A stretch of DNA of 64,000 nucleotides from Theobroma cacao (taxonomy: Eukaryota; Streptophyta; Magnoliopsida; Malvales; Malvaceae), in assembly GCF_000208745.1 (NCBI RefSeq), contig NC_030852.1, forward strand, positions 27,486,097 through 27,550,096. Reading direction: 5' to 3'. The stretch's first letter is position 1. Each line of letters begins with the position of its first letter. The notes under the pieces were generated by a model that was not told where the DNA came from, ran no database searches, and saw only the letters and a list, made by a program, of their open reading frames with translations. This document shows, piece after piece, positions 1-13,002 of the stretch. The position numbers and the translations under genes are program-made.

Positions 1-393
1 TCTGAATCTGTCCATTAATCAACCTTCTTAAATCTATTACTTGCAGATATTGTTTTTCTCACATCAGTTTTAAGCAGAGTAACCAAGGGAGATGAACAGG
101 TTCAGTTCACATATCTGTTTCTTTTGAAAAATGTTATGATCTTGAGCTTCATTTTGTCCATTTTAACACTTTCTTTTGATATCAGTGTTCAGGGCCCTTA
201 TGCTTGATGGACTGCTTGCCGAACAGCAGTGACAAGAAAACGTTGAAGAGGTGGTTCTTCATTGATAAAAGGGTTGGCTGAATTGAATTTCTGAGATTGA
301 ACATTAAGATTTGTTTCTTTACATTTGAGTGGATAGTTTTCTAAGGAATCTGCTAGCTTTTACGTTATAAGTAGTGACCCAAAGCTGGATCCA
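1..393 (+). other. 5' leader region of the TPP gene
   Basis: No coding sequence is seen here. Splice-acceptor-like stretches end near 46 (polypyrimidine then TTGCAG) and near 184 (GATATCAG), so the TPP 5' UTR may be split by one or more introns. The promoter lies outside the window. The leader assignment is inferred from position only. Confidence 0.45.
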
Positions 394-2863
394 ATGGACC
401 TAAAATCTAATCACACTGCTCCCATTCTTGCTGATCCTGCACCGATAAGCAAGTCAAGATTAGGAGTACATTCCAGTCTGTTGGCATACTCACCCCCAGG
501 AGCAGTGTTCTCTCCAAATCTATTTCTAACTGTTCCTAGGAAGAAAACTGGAATTCTTGATGATGTCCGTGCCAGCGGCTGGCTGGATGCTATGAAATCC
601 TCATCCCCTCCTCATAAGAAAACCAGGGAATTCAACAATGAGCTTGCATCAGCTGATACAGATGTTGCATATCGCACATGGATGGTAGTTGTTTCCCTTT
701 CACTTATCTGAGTTTAATTTTGATATAACTGGATGGGTTATTGATCTGCTCTATATACTTTACCCTCTGGTTTTACAGGTTAAATATCCCTCTGCACTTA
801 CATCATTTGAGCAAATCACAAATTTTGCAAAAGGCAAGAGAATGGCATTGTTTCTGGATTATGATGGGACTCTTTCACCAATTGTTGACAACCCTGATTG
901 CGCCTTTATGTCTACTGATGTAAGAATGGCTTGTTTGAAATTTTTGGTCAAATTCTCACTTTTTCTTTCTTCTGTACTGATAATATACTCATCGAAACCT
1001 TTTATTCAGATGCGAGCCGCTGTAGAAAAAGTGGCAAAATACTTCCCAACAGCAATAATTAGTGGAAGAAGCCGTGACAAGGTGATTGGAGGACGTTTTA
1101 AAAAAATTTTGACATCTTCCTTGGCGGTGTTTTACATATTTACAAATTCAATTGCCTCCTTGACAGTATTCAGTTTATTTATGTGTTTGACTGCCTCTTT
1201 GTTGGGTTTTAATTTTGACATTATCTTGTTCTATGTCCTTGTTTATTCAGGTGTATGAGTTTGTAGGACTAACAGATCTCTATTACGCGGGAAGTCATGG
1301 AATGGACATCATGGGCCCTGTTAGGCAATTTTCCGATGATCACGCTAACTGCATTAGATCTACTGATAAGCAGGTCTTGGGCTGCAAATTTTCAATGTTT
1401 TAATGCAGTTCCCTGTGTTTCTCTCCTCCTATCTTTTCTTATGTTATCGTTTATCTTGTTTCTTTTTAATGCCAGGGCAAAGAAGTTAATTTATTCCAGC
1501 CTGCTAGTGAATTCTTACCTATGATTGATGAGGTATGTAAATGTCTTCGGAGTGCCATACTTCAAGCCCTGACCTTTTCCTCTCTGTTCTAATGTAGAAT
1601 TCTCATTCATTGCAGGTTTTTAACTCACTTGTCAACAGCACCAAAGAAATTAAAGGAGCAAAAGTTGAAAACAATAAGTTCTGTGTTTCTGTCCATTACC
1701 GTAACGTAGATGAGAAGGTGGAGTATTTTTCCTCTGCACTAGAATCCTTTATTTATCTTTTGGTATCGATTCTGAATAGCGGGTACATTTACATAATTTA
1801 TTTACTTCTGGGCATTTTCTTAAATTTATTTCCAGAATTGGACAACAGTTGCACAACGCGTCCACGATGTCATCAGAAACTACCCTCGCCTACGGTTGAC
1901 TCATGGGCGGAAGGTGATCTTTATAGACAACATGATACTTTTGTCATTTTTGTTAACTGATTTTCTGCTTGTGGCTTGTGCTATATAGATGTTATAATAT
2001 CTGTTTGTGTTATTTTATAAAATTATTCATTTATTTTTTAAAATCTGCTTAATTAGGTATTAGAGGTTCGGCCTGTGATCAACTGGGATAAGGGGAAAGC
2101 TGTTACATTTCTACTTGAATCACTTGGTAAGTATGTTTTCTAACTTGTCCTTTTTCTGTCATGAAATCTATATTATTTTCTATGCATAATAATGTGACAA
2201 AAACAAATCCTTTAGGGCTTAGCAATTGTGATGACGTGCTTCCCATTTATGTTGGGGATGACCGGACAGATGAGGATGCATTTAAGGTAAGATATAAATT
2301 CGGATAAAACTGATCTTGGGAGTTCTTTATGAGTTAAAATATATTTACGGAACCAACTTCATTTGTTTATAACAGGTTCTGAGAGAGGGAAATCGAGGAT
2401 ATGGCATTTTAGTATCATCCATGCCCAAGGAAAGTAATGCATTTTTCTCCCTGAGGGACCCACAAGAGGTACAAGTTATTTTGTTTGCTTTCTAAGATCA
2501 GAGATGCTTGGTGCTGTGATAGATACAGACACACACACCCACACAAAGTGTCAATTTCTTTCTTGTGATAAAACGTCAAAGGAGCATTTGGCCACCAAGT
2601 GGGAAATGAAAGGGCATTTGAGAAAGCTTGCTTCTTGTTCTTCCCACTCTGTTTTTCTGTTTTCTATGCGTTTGCTACATGTTTTAGCCATACCGAGTGT
2701 CTGGATTGTGTTTATTCCATTTGGATTACTGGCCTTTTCCATCTTTACTTTCTTTGATTATGTTTGCTTTTGAAATTAATTATGGTGATGCCTGTTACTG
2801 ATCCAGGTCATGGAGTTTCTTAAGTCACTGGTGATCTGGAAGAAGAAGACAAGTGCTCTCTGA
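394..2863 (+). CDS. Trehalose-6-phosphate phosphatase (TPP), 11 exons
   Basis: Plant TPPs dephosphorylate trehalose-6-phosphate to trehalose and so set the level of a sugar-status signal. Exons read by splice consensus and phase: 394-684, 779-919, 1010-1081, 1251-1373, 1476-1532, 1616-1717, 1836-1913, 2057-2126, 2216-2286, 2376-2468 and 2807-2863. These join to 384 aa, the usual plant TPP length. The HAD-phosphatase motifs are intact: LDYDGTLSP (nucleophile D124, D126), SGRSR, the NWDKGKA lysine region near 298-303, and [10 protein letters not shown] at 325-334. The first ~95 residues form the variable N-terminal extension seen in plant TPPs. The start is the first ATG of the open frame (MDLKSNH). 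All introns are GT-AG. The family call is firm; which TPP paralogue it is cannot be told without a tree. Confidence 0.95.
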
Positions 2864-5426
2864 ATACAACAAATAATATATAGAGAAGAAGAAAAATACT
2901 CTGATACAAAACATAGAAATAAGATAGCCTATATGTTTTTCATAGTTAACACACGGAGGCTTTGGAGTGGAATTGCAGAGAGGAACTCCAGTAGTCTCCA
3001 GGACTGGTGCCTTACTGTTTCTGTTCAAACGCTTCTTGTCTTAACTGTATATTCCTGCTTTAATTATCTTTCTGACTGGTGCGCAAGGATGCTTCACTTA
3101 TCAGATCAATCATTCATGGTTTCCCCTTCTTCCACCTTCAGTTTTGGTCAGCAGCGTCTCTTGCATGGGACATCTAATATAGAAAAACACTTAATATTTT
3201 TTCATTCTTTTTTAAGTATAGAAAATGCTTGTGTATAAACTTCTTTTGGCTATATTTTCATGCATTTTTCTCTATTAGTATTTCCTTTGTATAATTTAAG
3301 CATTTTTTCAATGGAAATGCACTCGCAAGTTTCATGAAGTTGTCCCTTTTGTGTTGGGCTGGCTGAGGGCGTAAGCAGATGTCCATGTGTTTGGGTTGAG
3401 TGAAACTTGGGGGGTTTTGCAGTATTAGCGAATCAGCTAGAAATTTCGTGTAACCTGGCCTTTGAGTCAGCTTTATTTTCGGCTTATTACTGTTTCTTCT
3501 GAATTTGATTAATGGGATGAGTATTTATTTTAAGTAAGAAGAAAAATCTCCCACTACTCTTTCTCTGTTACTCAGACATTTAGTAGGTTTTCAAAGCACT
3601 CAAGTGAAGGGGATGGATAGCATGTGTATAAACTGCATGGATGCATACACATGATTAATTGATACCAAATTCTTTTCTTTTCTTTTTTTTTTTATTTGGG
3701 GATTTGGAGAAAATGGATTTCAACTCAACTCTTTGAATAAAAAAATATATATGTATTTATTTATTGAACGAGTTTAGACTGTAATCCACTTTAGTCGCTA
3801 AAATGATCCAAGAGACGGGCTTTGCCCAAATGAGGCAGATGTTTTCACCACATCCTGCTGTGTCCCTTTTTGTCTGTCTGTCTCTTAATTTTCCTCCCTC
3901 CTTCACTGGTTCTTGGATAAGTACATTCATCGAACAACTGTCGCCAACTTCATTTGGCTGTCTCCATGATTGTGGGGAACGACGTGAAGAAGTAAAGAAG
4001 ACAGGCGACATGGGTTGGTACCAGTCCAGGACCCATCCCGTCTTGATGACCGATGTTGAATGACTAACGTTGACATGGATACGGTTCCCTTCAATTATTT
4101 TACTTATCTTTTCTTGCATGATGCCTCCATTTATTCTGAAAGACAATGATCGATGGACCATGACCTAAACATCGCTCCATCTTTGCTGACTGCTGATCGT
4201 TCAATAAGATCTTCATGATCCACGTGAGCCTGGCTGGTGGCAATTTCATTTTCTCAAATTTTAACTGCAAACTTATGACTGATAGCTACTTCATAGTTTG
4301 GTTGTCCTAATCATGGCTGAGTAATGACTGCTGAGGGATCCAAGAGTTAGAATTTTGGTAGGATTGATACCTTTCCCGAGGTGATGTCTGGCCAACGTTT
4401 GCTTAGTAACAGGCAAAAACTATTCAAGATTGGAAATTTTCATTTTCAGGATCTGGTGGATCGATCCAAGTCATAAAGTAAAAGGTCATCCTCACCCAGC
4501 ATTCTTCTTCAACGCTTCGTTTGCCAATTCCCACTGCGCTCGCAAAACAAGCTTGTGATAAGACTAGCCTTAAACCCGAGACTAAGATAAGAAGTCTTCT
4601 TTGGTTTGTTTAATTGGTACAGTTCAGGTTCAGTTGTTTATAATAATTTTAAATGCTATTCATTGTTTTCTTCCCTATTCTGCGTTTAGAATCGGGTTAA
4701 AAGTTGATAGATGATCAGGCTTTGATATGACATTCATTCGCAAAATAATAACCCTAAACTCTTAATTTTCTCCAGGAAAAGAGCTGCATTTGACAGAAAG
4801 TAACAGCATAAAAATTCACCTTTTAAAAGCTTCTGCAAGTAACACTAACAGGACCATCCAAGGAGCTGGGAAAGTGATTACAAGATAAGTAATGTGTAAT
4901 AAGTGAAAACATCAAGAATTGGGAAAATAATACCCACTAAAGCTATGAAACATGAGTTCAATTTGACTGTAAAATTTAATTATGAAGGAATTTTCTAGAG
5001 ATGATGGAGCTTTCGAGCATAAGGTTAATCTGGAGTTCTGATGTCTTATGATGAGCAGATTATGTTACATCATGCTCTTTTTTTAATGTCAATATTGCAA
5101 CTCCGAAATGCTTTGTGCGCAAGGGCCCCTCAAAGTGTACTTGGATGATCATTTAAAAGTCTAATAAGCTAGTTATAGGACACAAATTTAGTTATTATTT
5201 CGTTTGCCCCAATGCTGTTCTGGATTCTGGAAGGTAGCTAAGCAGACTAGTGCATGCTTGATGACTTCTGATATATGACTGGCCCCAGGAACGGCCTGGA
5301 CGGGGAGTAATTGGTTGAGTTGGACCATCAATGCCTGTCAATTCAATCAAGTTTCTTTATTAAATATTGTAGACATGGTCGTATTTTCAATCAATTTTCT
5401 GTCAATACTGACAAGGATACACACGA

Positions 5427-5436
5427 TATATAAATA
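5427..5436 (+). promoter_or_regulatory. TATA-box-like TATATAAATA
   Basis: A strong TATA-type sequence begins 46 nt upstream of the ATG of the small ORF at 5473, about the spacing of a real core promoter with a short leader. TATA-like strings are common in AT-rich plant DNA, so this is weak support by itself. Confidence 0.25.
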
Positions 5437-5472
5437 CGCTGACACATCGTATATACGGTTAAGCAGGGTAAA

Positions 5473-5658
5473 ATGAAGTTTTTACTCATGCTTATGACAG
5501 CCAACTGCCAAGCTCTGTTCTTCTCTCTTATCCCAGTTCCACTAGCTATTAATGTATTTTCAACTGAAGTTCACGATAAAAGCGTAAAGGCATTTGAAGG
5601 AAATTGCTCTCCTGAGAATTCATCAAGGAGCCTTGGCATTTATACTGATGATTTGTAG
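5473..5658 (+). CDS. Possible small secreted peptide (61 aa), unassigned
   Basis: This single-exon open frame begins MKFLLMLM and continues hydrophobic for about 30 residues, like a signal peptide. A polar tail with one cysteine (NCSPENSS) and an acidic end (YTDDL) follows. I do not recognise the family. In its favour are a TATA-like box 46 nt upstream and the signal-like N-terminus. Against it are its short length, the absence of a known peptide motif and its place in otherwise empty intergenic DNA. It may be a chance frame. Confidence 0.2.
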   Translation: MKFLLMLMTANCQALFFSLIPVPLAINVFSTEVHDKSVKAFEGNCSPENSSRSLGIYTDDL

Positions 5659-7164
5659 CTTTCACAAGAAAGAATATTACATAAGGTTTTGATATTGTGA
5701 GCTGCTGACTTGCCGTTAAACCATTCCAGCGCTAATTTCTTAGTATGCCATCTGATTTTTGTGTCTCCATTAAAGTTGACTCTACCTTTGTTTCATATAT
5801 TTTGTCACAGAAGCCCCATTTGGGAGTAAAGAGAAGGTGCAGAAAGAGAGTAAATAACATTATTAGCAATTCTAAACTAAGGTTTTAAAGGTTAGAACAA
5901 ACATATCATACGAGGCTTCACATGGTAACAGTGGACAGAAAATAAAAATAAAAAGAAAAAAAGACAGCAGCTATTCAAATCGAAGGAGCAGCATCTTTTT
6001 AGTTGGGTTGTCAAAAATAGACAAAACAAAAGTCACAAGGCTACACAGATTTGAACATCACAAGATCCTAACAGTCATGGAGTAGTCTCAAACTCTAACC
6101 ACCATTCCATCATGACGCAGTGTTACAAAGATTTCAAAAAGGAAAGGAGCCTCCAAACTAAAAGATGAGTGATAATTACTTAACAGCTGCAAGCACATGC
6201 ATAATGGTGGATGTTTTAAATCAGAGAAGTGGTCAGATAGTTAATCCTGGATTCTTGGCTTTGTTTACTCAAGGAGACATGTCACATGATGTTCCAATTT
6301 TTATGTTTTCACGATTTTAAGGTTATGTGAATCTGATATCTACCATTCCTTCAGGTTGAAGTTCTCATGTAAAGCATCCTAAAGTTAGATGCCATAGTCT
6401 TCTGCAACGATCCTATTCTTAGGAACGTTGGATTTTTGGATGATGTTGTCCACCAAAGCTATACTTAAATTTTCCCTGAAATGTTATTACATGAATGTAC
6501 AAATTGCTGTCATAGATATATCACTCGATGATTTTCTAGTGGATACCCGAATCTTTTCTTGTTTTTCAGGGTTCTACGAGGCACAAGCCATATTGGGGAA
6601 AATATCCCACATGCTGCAACACTACTATAAAAGGGTAGTTTTGTAAGTATCTTTTGTGAAATGATATATCCCTTGTCTTTGAAAATAAACAAATTGCTGT
6701 CATAGAGCAAAACCACAAAAGCTACTTTCAGTTTTGACAATGGAAATCTAGCTACTTTCAGGCCAACTAATTTGGATACAAAAATAAAATCGCATGAACG
6801 GGTCATTATTAGTCACATGGGATTCATGGAAGGATGGTTGTAGACGCCCTTACCCTTAATAATTATTAAAAGACAAAGGATGACAAATAATTTTTTCCCA
6901 TGACAGCATAACCTTAGCCTAATTGTGACCACTTGCCCATCCATATCTCAAGTCAATTTTAATCTCAGATCATTGTGGGTTGAATCGTATATCCTTCACA
7001 TTGCCAGCCACTCAACTTCTTGACCTATCCAGAAACTACGTGATGATCATATTACCAAATGTCCTGTTTCAGTTCATCGAGGGCCCTCCCTTGACCTTTT
7101 TCCTTTGATCTTTAAAGCCACGGAATTGACCCTTTTCGGTTCATTATGGAGTGAGCAATTGAGT

Positions 7165-8035
7165 GATTTGAATAATTTGATCCTCTTTAAAATTTAAATA
7201 AATTAAATATTTTTAAAAAATCAATCAAACACAAAAAATCAAATTGATTAAATATTGAATTGATTCAATCGATTCGATTTTGAACAAATACATCAAAATT
7301 CTATCTTTTTTTTTACAAATTACAATATTAAAACTTATAAACTTTATCCATAATTATAAAATAAACAAATAATCTAAACATAAAAAAAAAAAATCATAAC
7401 ATTTATTCTTTTACTCATATAATTATATCTTTTTACATAAACCATCAAATTAACATTCAAAGTTCAACATAACAAGAAATCAAAACTAATAAAATTAACA
7501 TTTACGATATAAAATTATCTACCACAAAATCATTAACCATTGCAAATTATCAATTTGAATCTCCTTCATAACTTGGCCCTTCACATAAACTATCTAACAA
7601 TCGAAAGAAAATAAAAAATATAATTAATATAAATTTTTTTAATAATAAAGTAAAAAAATTAAAAATGAAAACTCATGTAAAAAAGTATAAAATTTAACAT
7701 TTACCTCAATTGAAGTGTGAAGAATGCATTTTTAACCTTTTCACTCATCAATGGTTAACAACGAAAATGAAATCTTCAATTCCAATCTTTGATATCTTTA
7801 AAATGTATAAATAAAAAAATAAAAATGAAGTGAAAATATTAAATGTATATTATATTTTATATAAATTTAAATAAATATATAATATATTAATATATATATA
7901 ATTAATTTGATTTTGATCGGTTTGATTTAAAAATTTTAAAATAAAAAATCGATCAAAAAATCAATTAGATCAAACATTTAGAAACAATTGACTTGATAAA
8001 CCAATTAGATCAAACCATTTAATTCAAATCGTAAT
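7165..8035. mobile_element. AT-rich repeat with imperfect inverted ends (MITE-like)
   Basis: The interval is far more AT-rich than its flanks and has no coding capacity. Its ends are imperfect inverted copies: GATTTGAATAATTTGATC near 7165 resembles the reverse complement of sequence ending near 8030 (GATTTGAATTAAATGGTTTGATC). Subterminal repeats of the type AATTGATT/AATCAATT occur on both sides. No clean target-site duplication was found. A non-autonomous DNA transposon is the best reading, but superfamily and exact ends are uncertain. Confidence 0.35.
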
Positions 8036-8434
8036 TAATTTGAGTAGATAATTACTTTGATATGATTTTACTCACCCCGCACGTGCCCTGTTTCAGCTTT
8101 GCATTAGCTTCTCTGCTTGATCTATTTGTACTTTGATTTTTTGGTTTATTGACTTATGTAAAGATTAAGATACGAGTTATTTAGTTTAACATGCAGGGAA
8201 ATATTTCTTACTTTAGTCTAAATTAACTTACTCTGAGATGTCAAAGAAAGGATTAAACTTACCTGTTACACAGGCGTGGATCCTATCTGCAATCTTTTCA
8301 AATCTATTTGCCTCCTCCTTACCAAAACCCACTATATGCTCAATTTCTATTACATTTCCTGCTCCAGGGATTCCGACTTTCCTTGCTAGGTGGGCTAAAA
8401 TAGCGACAAGGAATGAGCAGTTTTCCGTTTGAAT

Positions 8435-9423
8435 CCCCCCAAAATTTTCCGCATGGAAGACATGAGCATATCTTCAAAGTTTTGCTTTTGCTATTTCTGA
8501 ATAGTCTCTAAAGCTACCCTGGTCATTGGATGAGCAAGAATTTCAAACATCTGTGCTGTATCAAGGCAGCGCTTTTGAGCACGGTACATCATCAGAGTGT
8601 ATGTATGCATTCCTGTAAATGCAAGGTGTTGCTCAAAAAGCATTCAGCAGAGTCGCTTATCAGTATCATCCAACTCCTCAAAGGCTCTTAAAAATGGTAT
8701 AACACTATATTTTAGTACTCTCTTATTCTGAAGTAAGGTCCTGATTCCCTTTAAACAGGTTGGATCTGGAACAATACGTTCAGCAATTGCCTTACGATAA
8801 AAGTTTTGATACTGATTGTTTTTATGCTCCCAAGCTTTCAGATAGTTTTGGTCTGTTTTAGTTATCATCCTTAGTACAGAAGCTGCAATGCAACAAACAG
8901 ACGATTCCAGTTCTATCTGCTCGACATCAGATGTGTCCATAGGAGTTGCTGCAGTTGGCCCTGTAGAGAACGGCCTCATCCAAATTGTCCAGTTTGACCT
9001 GTTTTGCAGGATTTATATGCTTGTCTTTATTAAAGCATTTCTTGTTTGACTTTGCAGCTGATGTTATTCCCCAAGCACACAGAATCAACACTCCTACAAG
9101 ATATACAGTCACATGGGAAGTCAGGCAGGTTACAGCTCTAACAGTTAACTCTTGTCTAGATTGCGCTGTGATAGTATCCCATGGTTCGATAACAATTCTC
9201 TCCACAGAAAGCAGTTCATCATCTTCCCACAAATTTGAGCTTACTGTTTGTCCAACTGTACGGCTTGCACTAGCATACTTGGCTAACAGCTTATTGTTTA
9301 TTGCATAGTTGATAGGTGTCTTGATGGGCTCATTGGATGCTGAAGGTTTATCCATAACTGGTGAATATGTGAAAGTGCCAACAAGAACAATGCTGGTCTA
9401 CTCTTCTGTTGGGAGCACGCCAA
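8435..9423 (-). pseudogene. Broken protein-coding sequence of unknown family
   Basis: Two overlapping minus-strand open frames (9355-8927 and 8979-8644) read like real protein. The first has a compact hydrophobic stretch (TVYLVGVLILCAWG) after a polar segment containing VIEPWDTI; the second is helical and charged (KAWEHKNNQYQNFYRKAIAE). A frameshift near 9000 separates them. A TAG interrupts the upstream part near 9395, and further stops follow at about 8645 and 8507. Protein-like sequence continues through those stops to roughly 8435. The upstream edge at 9423 sits directly after an acceptor-like TTTTTCAAACAG, so this may be the last exon of a spliced gene. I could not assign a family. A pseudogene, or two fused gene fragments, fits better than a functional gene. 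Confidence 0.5.
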
Positions 9424-9426
9424 CTG

Positions 9427-10859
9427 TTTGAAAAATAAGAATAAAAAAGGTTACTCTAACTCTAACTCTAACTAACTAATAGTATTATAGTACAACTCTA
9501 ATAAAATAATGTAATCTAACTAAGTAATAGTGTTGTATTACAACTTTAACTAAATAACACCTATCATAATCTTAACATCTTCAACATCAATTGCATTGGG
9601 TTTAGCTAGATATTGGTAAAAACAAAAATGCCATGCATTGTCAAAGTGAAGTCCCCGTTTATAAAATGCGTTAATGAACAACAGAAAATGGATTATGACA
9701 GTATAAGATAATATTTCCAGCATAACTCTAATGATGATGCAATTGGATAATCTATTAAAGTAAGACAGTTTAACCCTACATTTTGGTGAGTTTTTGACAC
9801 TTTCACTACCATTTCTATCTCATTCTTATCAGCAGTTAAGAGAGCTAACTATTTATCCTAAGGTGACTGTAACTCTTAAAGCCCCGAGCACTGGTTCTTA
9901 ACAGAACGCTTATAATAATAACAAAAGGCAATGCGGAGAAACACATAAAAACCCTTAAAAAGCACTTCAATCTTATAAAGGTAATTAAACATTGTACCTT
10001 TTCCCATACATTTGAGGCAATAAGGGGTTGCATCACATTCAGTAGCAAGACATAATTAAAAAGCGCAATAATAATAGAGTTGTCCACCCTGTACATGCAC
10101 GTCTCAGAAACTCTAACTTTCCACTTCATCTTTTCTCTTGGCAGCTAATAGCACTGATAAAGAACCTAATTAAATGACCAAAACAACAAAGCACTGCCAT
10201 AAATACCAAAAACCAGACATATCTATAACATACTTAAAAAGGAAGTCCCAAATCCCCGTTTAACCATTTGTCCGTTTCAAAGGGTGCTTAGAAAAGTTGA
10301 ACCGCTTTTACAAAAGAGATCTGAAATTGTTCACGTGGGTTGTAAGGGTATAAGCTACGTGCGTGGGCGTCATATATTTTACTTGTGTCCAACGTGTGGG
10401 TCATACTCTATTCTAATTAAACCCAAAGATTAACCCTGACACCACAGAAACATCAATTCCAAATTTGGGCATCCATTAATTCTATGAATAAAAAATTCCA
10501 AAAAATATTTGCAAACAAATAGCCATACATGCACATGCCTCAGTCAGTTCCATGCACCCAAATATAAAGAAACAATGGAAAGATCAATTTTTGGGTCATT
10601 GGCTAGAAAAATGAAACAATCACTAGAATGAGGTAAATGCAGCCAATTCGCTAGGTTTGACCCAACAATTCTATCAAAACAAAACCCCCAAATTCCCATT
10701 ACCCCAAAAAATAAAAATCATTTGCATGTCAAGCCTCAAAAAATAATTAATAAAAACAACATTATTAGCCCTAAATATTAAACTAATTCAAAAGTCACAT
10801 GTATCAAATTACAGTCGGTAAATCGAAATGGGCAGCTGAAAAAAAAAAACGAATGAAAA
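9427..10859. other. No gene seen; possible leader intron
   Basis: There is no supported coding sequence. The interval may be an intron of the minus-strand pseudogene. At 9450-9550 a locally duplicated TCTAACTAA-type sequence is present; it does not match the plant telomere repeat. Confidence 0.4.
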
Positions 10860-10985
10860 ACGTACTTTTTAGCATTGGGGAGTGATGGAGAGAACCGGAG
10901 ATAGAGAGAGAAAATAGACGTAGAAGTATAGAGTAAATGTAAGAGGCGCGTGAGGCGAAACGAAGGAGTGTGAGACCGAAAATGC
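10860..10985 (-). other. Candidate leader exon and promoter edge of the 8.4-9.4 kb pseudogene
   Basis: Read on the minus strand, this stretch is a pyrimidine-rich, leader-like sequence (CTCTCTCTATCTCCGGTTCTCTCC) ending in a donor-like AAA|GTACGT at about 10860. It is clearly less AT-rich than its surroundings. A 1.4-kb intron would connect it to the acceptor at 9424-9426. There is no direct proof of transcription. Confidence 0.3.
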
Positions 10986-12980
10986 CGTTCTTTGTTTTTT
11001 ATTTATTTTATTTCCTCGGAATTAAGTTGAAGCGGAAAAGAAGAGAAAGAAAAACAAATATAGTCTCTGTAAATTAACTATAGGTAAATCCGTGAGTTGC
11101 GCTTGCACACCACCCGTTCAGTTTTTACCCCTCAGGATACAGTTCACTCATTTAACACATGACAACTTCCCTTCTCTAGGGTCCACGCAGGTAAAATTTG
11201 AAAATCCTGTTAAAAGTCTTCACAATCCCTCTTCAAGTCTCCCATGTGAAAAAGTGAAGAATGTGACCTCTTTTTATGTTTAATATAAATATGTCAAGAT
11301 CACGAAAAGTTATTAATTAATAAAATTATTATTTAATTGATAAATAATAATTTATTAATTAATAAAATATTAATTTATTAAAATAATTTTTTATTTTTAA
11401 AATTTATTAAATTTAATATATGTATTGTATATTGTGATTATACAAATATTATTTAATTATCGAATTATAAATTATTATTATTTGTAATGAATAAATTATT
11501 AAAAATATCATGAAAAATGACAAAAAAAATAAAATTGAAGATGATAATTTTGTATTGAAGCTTGTCTCGTCCAAAGATGCACTTAAAAAAATAATTACAT
11601 TGTATAATTTTCTCTTGATATACGATAACATTACACTAAAATTTCTTAATGTATTAAGAAAAATTAAAAACGAGGTATAAAGAGGCATAAATTTTTTTTA
11701 AAAAATAAGTAATATTTGAGTCATAATACAAAGCCTTCTAATTAAGTTATGTATATATATAATTTTGATATAAAAAAATTATTAATTTATATATCGAGTG
11801 AGATTTATGTATTTTTTTTAAATATATTATCTTATAAATTTAAAAAATTATTAATTTATCATGTTAATCTCAAGTTAATATCAATTAAAAATTTCACTGT
11901 ATATAGACGTTGAGATATTTGCCTTGCGCTTGAAAAATTTAACCGACCTTGTTATTCTCTCATATTCCTAAAATACCCCTCTCTTCTTTTTTTTCCTTTA
12001 CCTTGTTTTTTTATTTTTACGGTTATTGAAACAATTGTGAAAATTATTACCGTTTACAAGCGTAAGAAAGTAGGTAAGCCAACCATTTTTAATAGAATAA
12101 TGATATAAAATATGTTGACATTAATGAACAAGTGGACAACGAAATTAACTACGATTTTCTCGTGTTTTTTTTTGGTAGTAGATTATCGTGCCTTAAATGA
12201 AAAGATTAGTGATGAATGTTTAAGCACGTCTCTGCATGGAAAATACGACTAATTCATGACGTATTTGTCAAACGCAAGAAAGCAAATTTGGTATAACTAA
12301 GTTGTTTACTAGTAAATATTTTCAGCTTATCTAATTACATTTCCGCTAATATATCAAAAGGACTTATATAAACAATATTGAATAATATGTTATTAATGGC
12401 TGTGTCCCGTTGTTTTATTATTAGTTTTTAATTCATTGGCTCAAATACTTTGCAATAAGTGGTACGTTATTTCTACTAAAAAAATAGTAGACTAGAAGTA
12501 ATAAAAGAGAAATACCCTTTCTCTTTTTTTTTTCCCTAAATATTACTTTCACATAACCTATTCCTTTATTTAAAAAAACAAAAAAAGAAAGAAAGACAGA
12601 AAGATTTCCACCGTTGAATAGGATTGGTATTCCATTTTACTATTGTATAGTTTGACTAGAAGGTAGGAAAGAGAGGTTTTCGCAGATGGGATCTACCTTT
12701 ATAAGAACCGTCCTAATAAAAAATGGGACTAGAAGTTAGTAACGAATTAATTATGTTTCCTCGTAAGAGCTTCTCCGTAAAAGCTGTGTTCCATAACCCA
12801 TGAACGGGCTCAGGCTCAAGATTAAGAAAATTAACTCTCCAATATGTATATAGATATGTGTATATATATGCAATAGATTCCTAACCCCATAGGCCAAAAG
12901 CTTGATCTGGGTTTGCGTACCTCACCTCATCTTTTCACCTGTCCCTCTTGTTTCACTGCAGAAAACACGAGATCGATCCA
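10986..12980. other. AT-rich intergenic DNA upstream of the invertase gene
   Basis: No gene is recognised. From 11280 to 11900 the sequence is extremely AT-rich, with many short inverted TTAATTAA-type motifs. The last few hundred bases belong to the upstream region of the invertase gene. Confidence 0.5.
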
Positions 12981-12981
12981 C

Positions 12982-13002
12982 CTCTCTCTCTCTCTCTCTC
13001 TC
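12982..13002 (+). repeat. (CT)n microsatellite upstream of invertase
   Basis: An uninterrupted CT run of about ten units lies some 270 bp before the invertase ATG. A second run lies at 13157-13177. Such tracts are frequent near plant transcription starts. Confidence 0.85.

Larger units (their letters stand above)
2864..8434. other. Intergenic DNA with TPP 3' UTR at its left end
   Basis: The TPP 3' UTR probably runs to about 3310, where AT-rich sequence resembles a plant polyadenylation region. Beyond it there is no recognisable gene. Short open frames, such as a 134-codon one on the minus strand at 3757-4161, have no family signature. Two items are listed separately: a possible small-peptide ORF at 5473-5658 and an AT-rich element at about 7165-8035. 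Confidence 0.6.

Noticed and set aside
3757..4161. 134-codon minus-strand ORF
   Set aside because: No family features, no promoter or splice context, and a shadow frame on the other strand.
9450..9560. Interstitial telomere repeat
   Set aside because: The repeated CTCTAA/CTAACTAA units do not match the plant TTTAGGG/CCCTAAA repeat.
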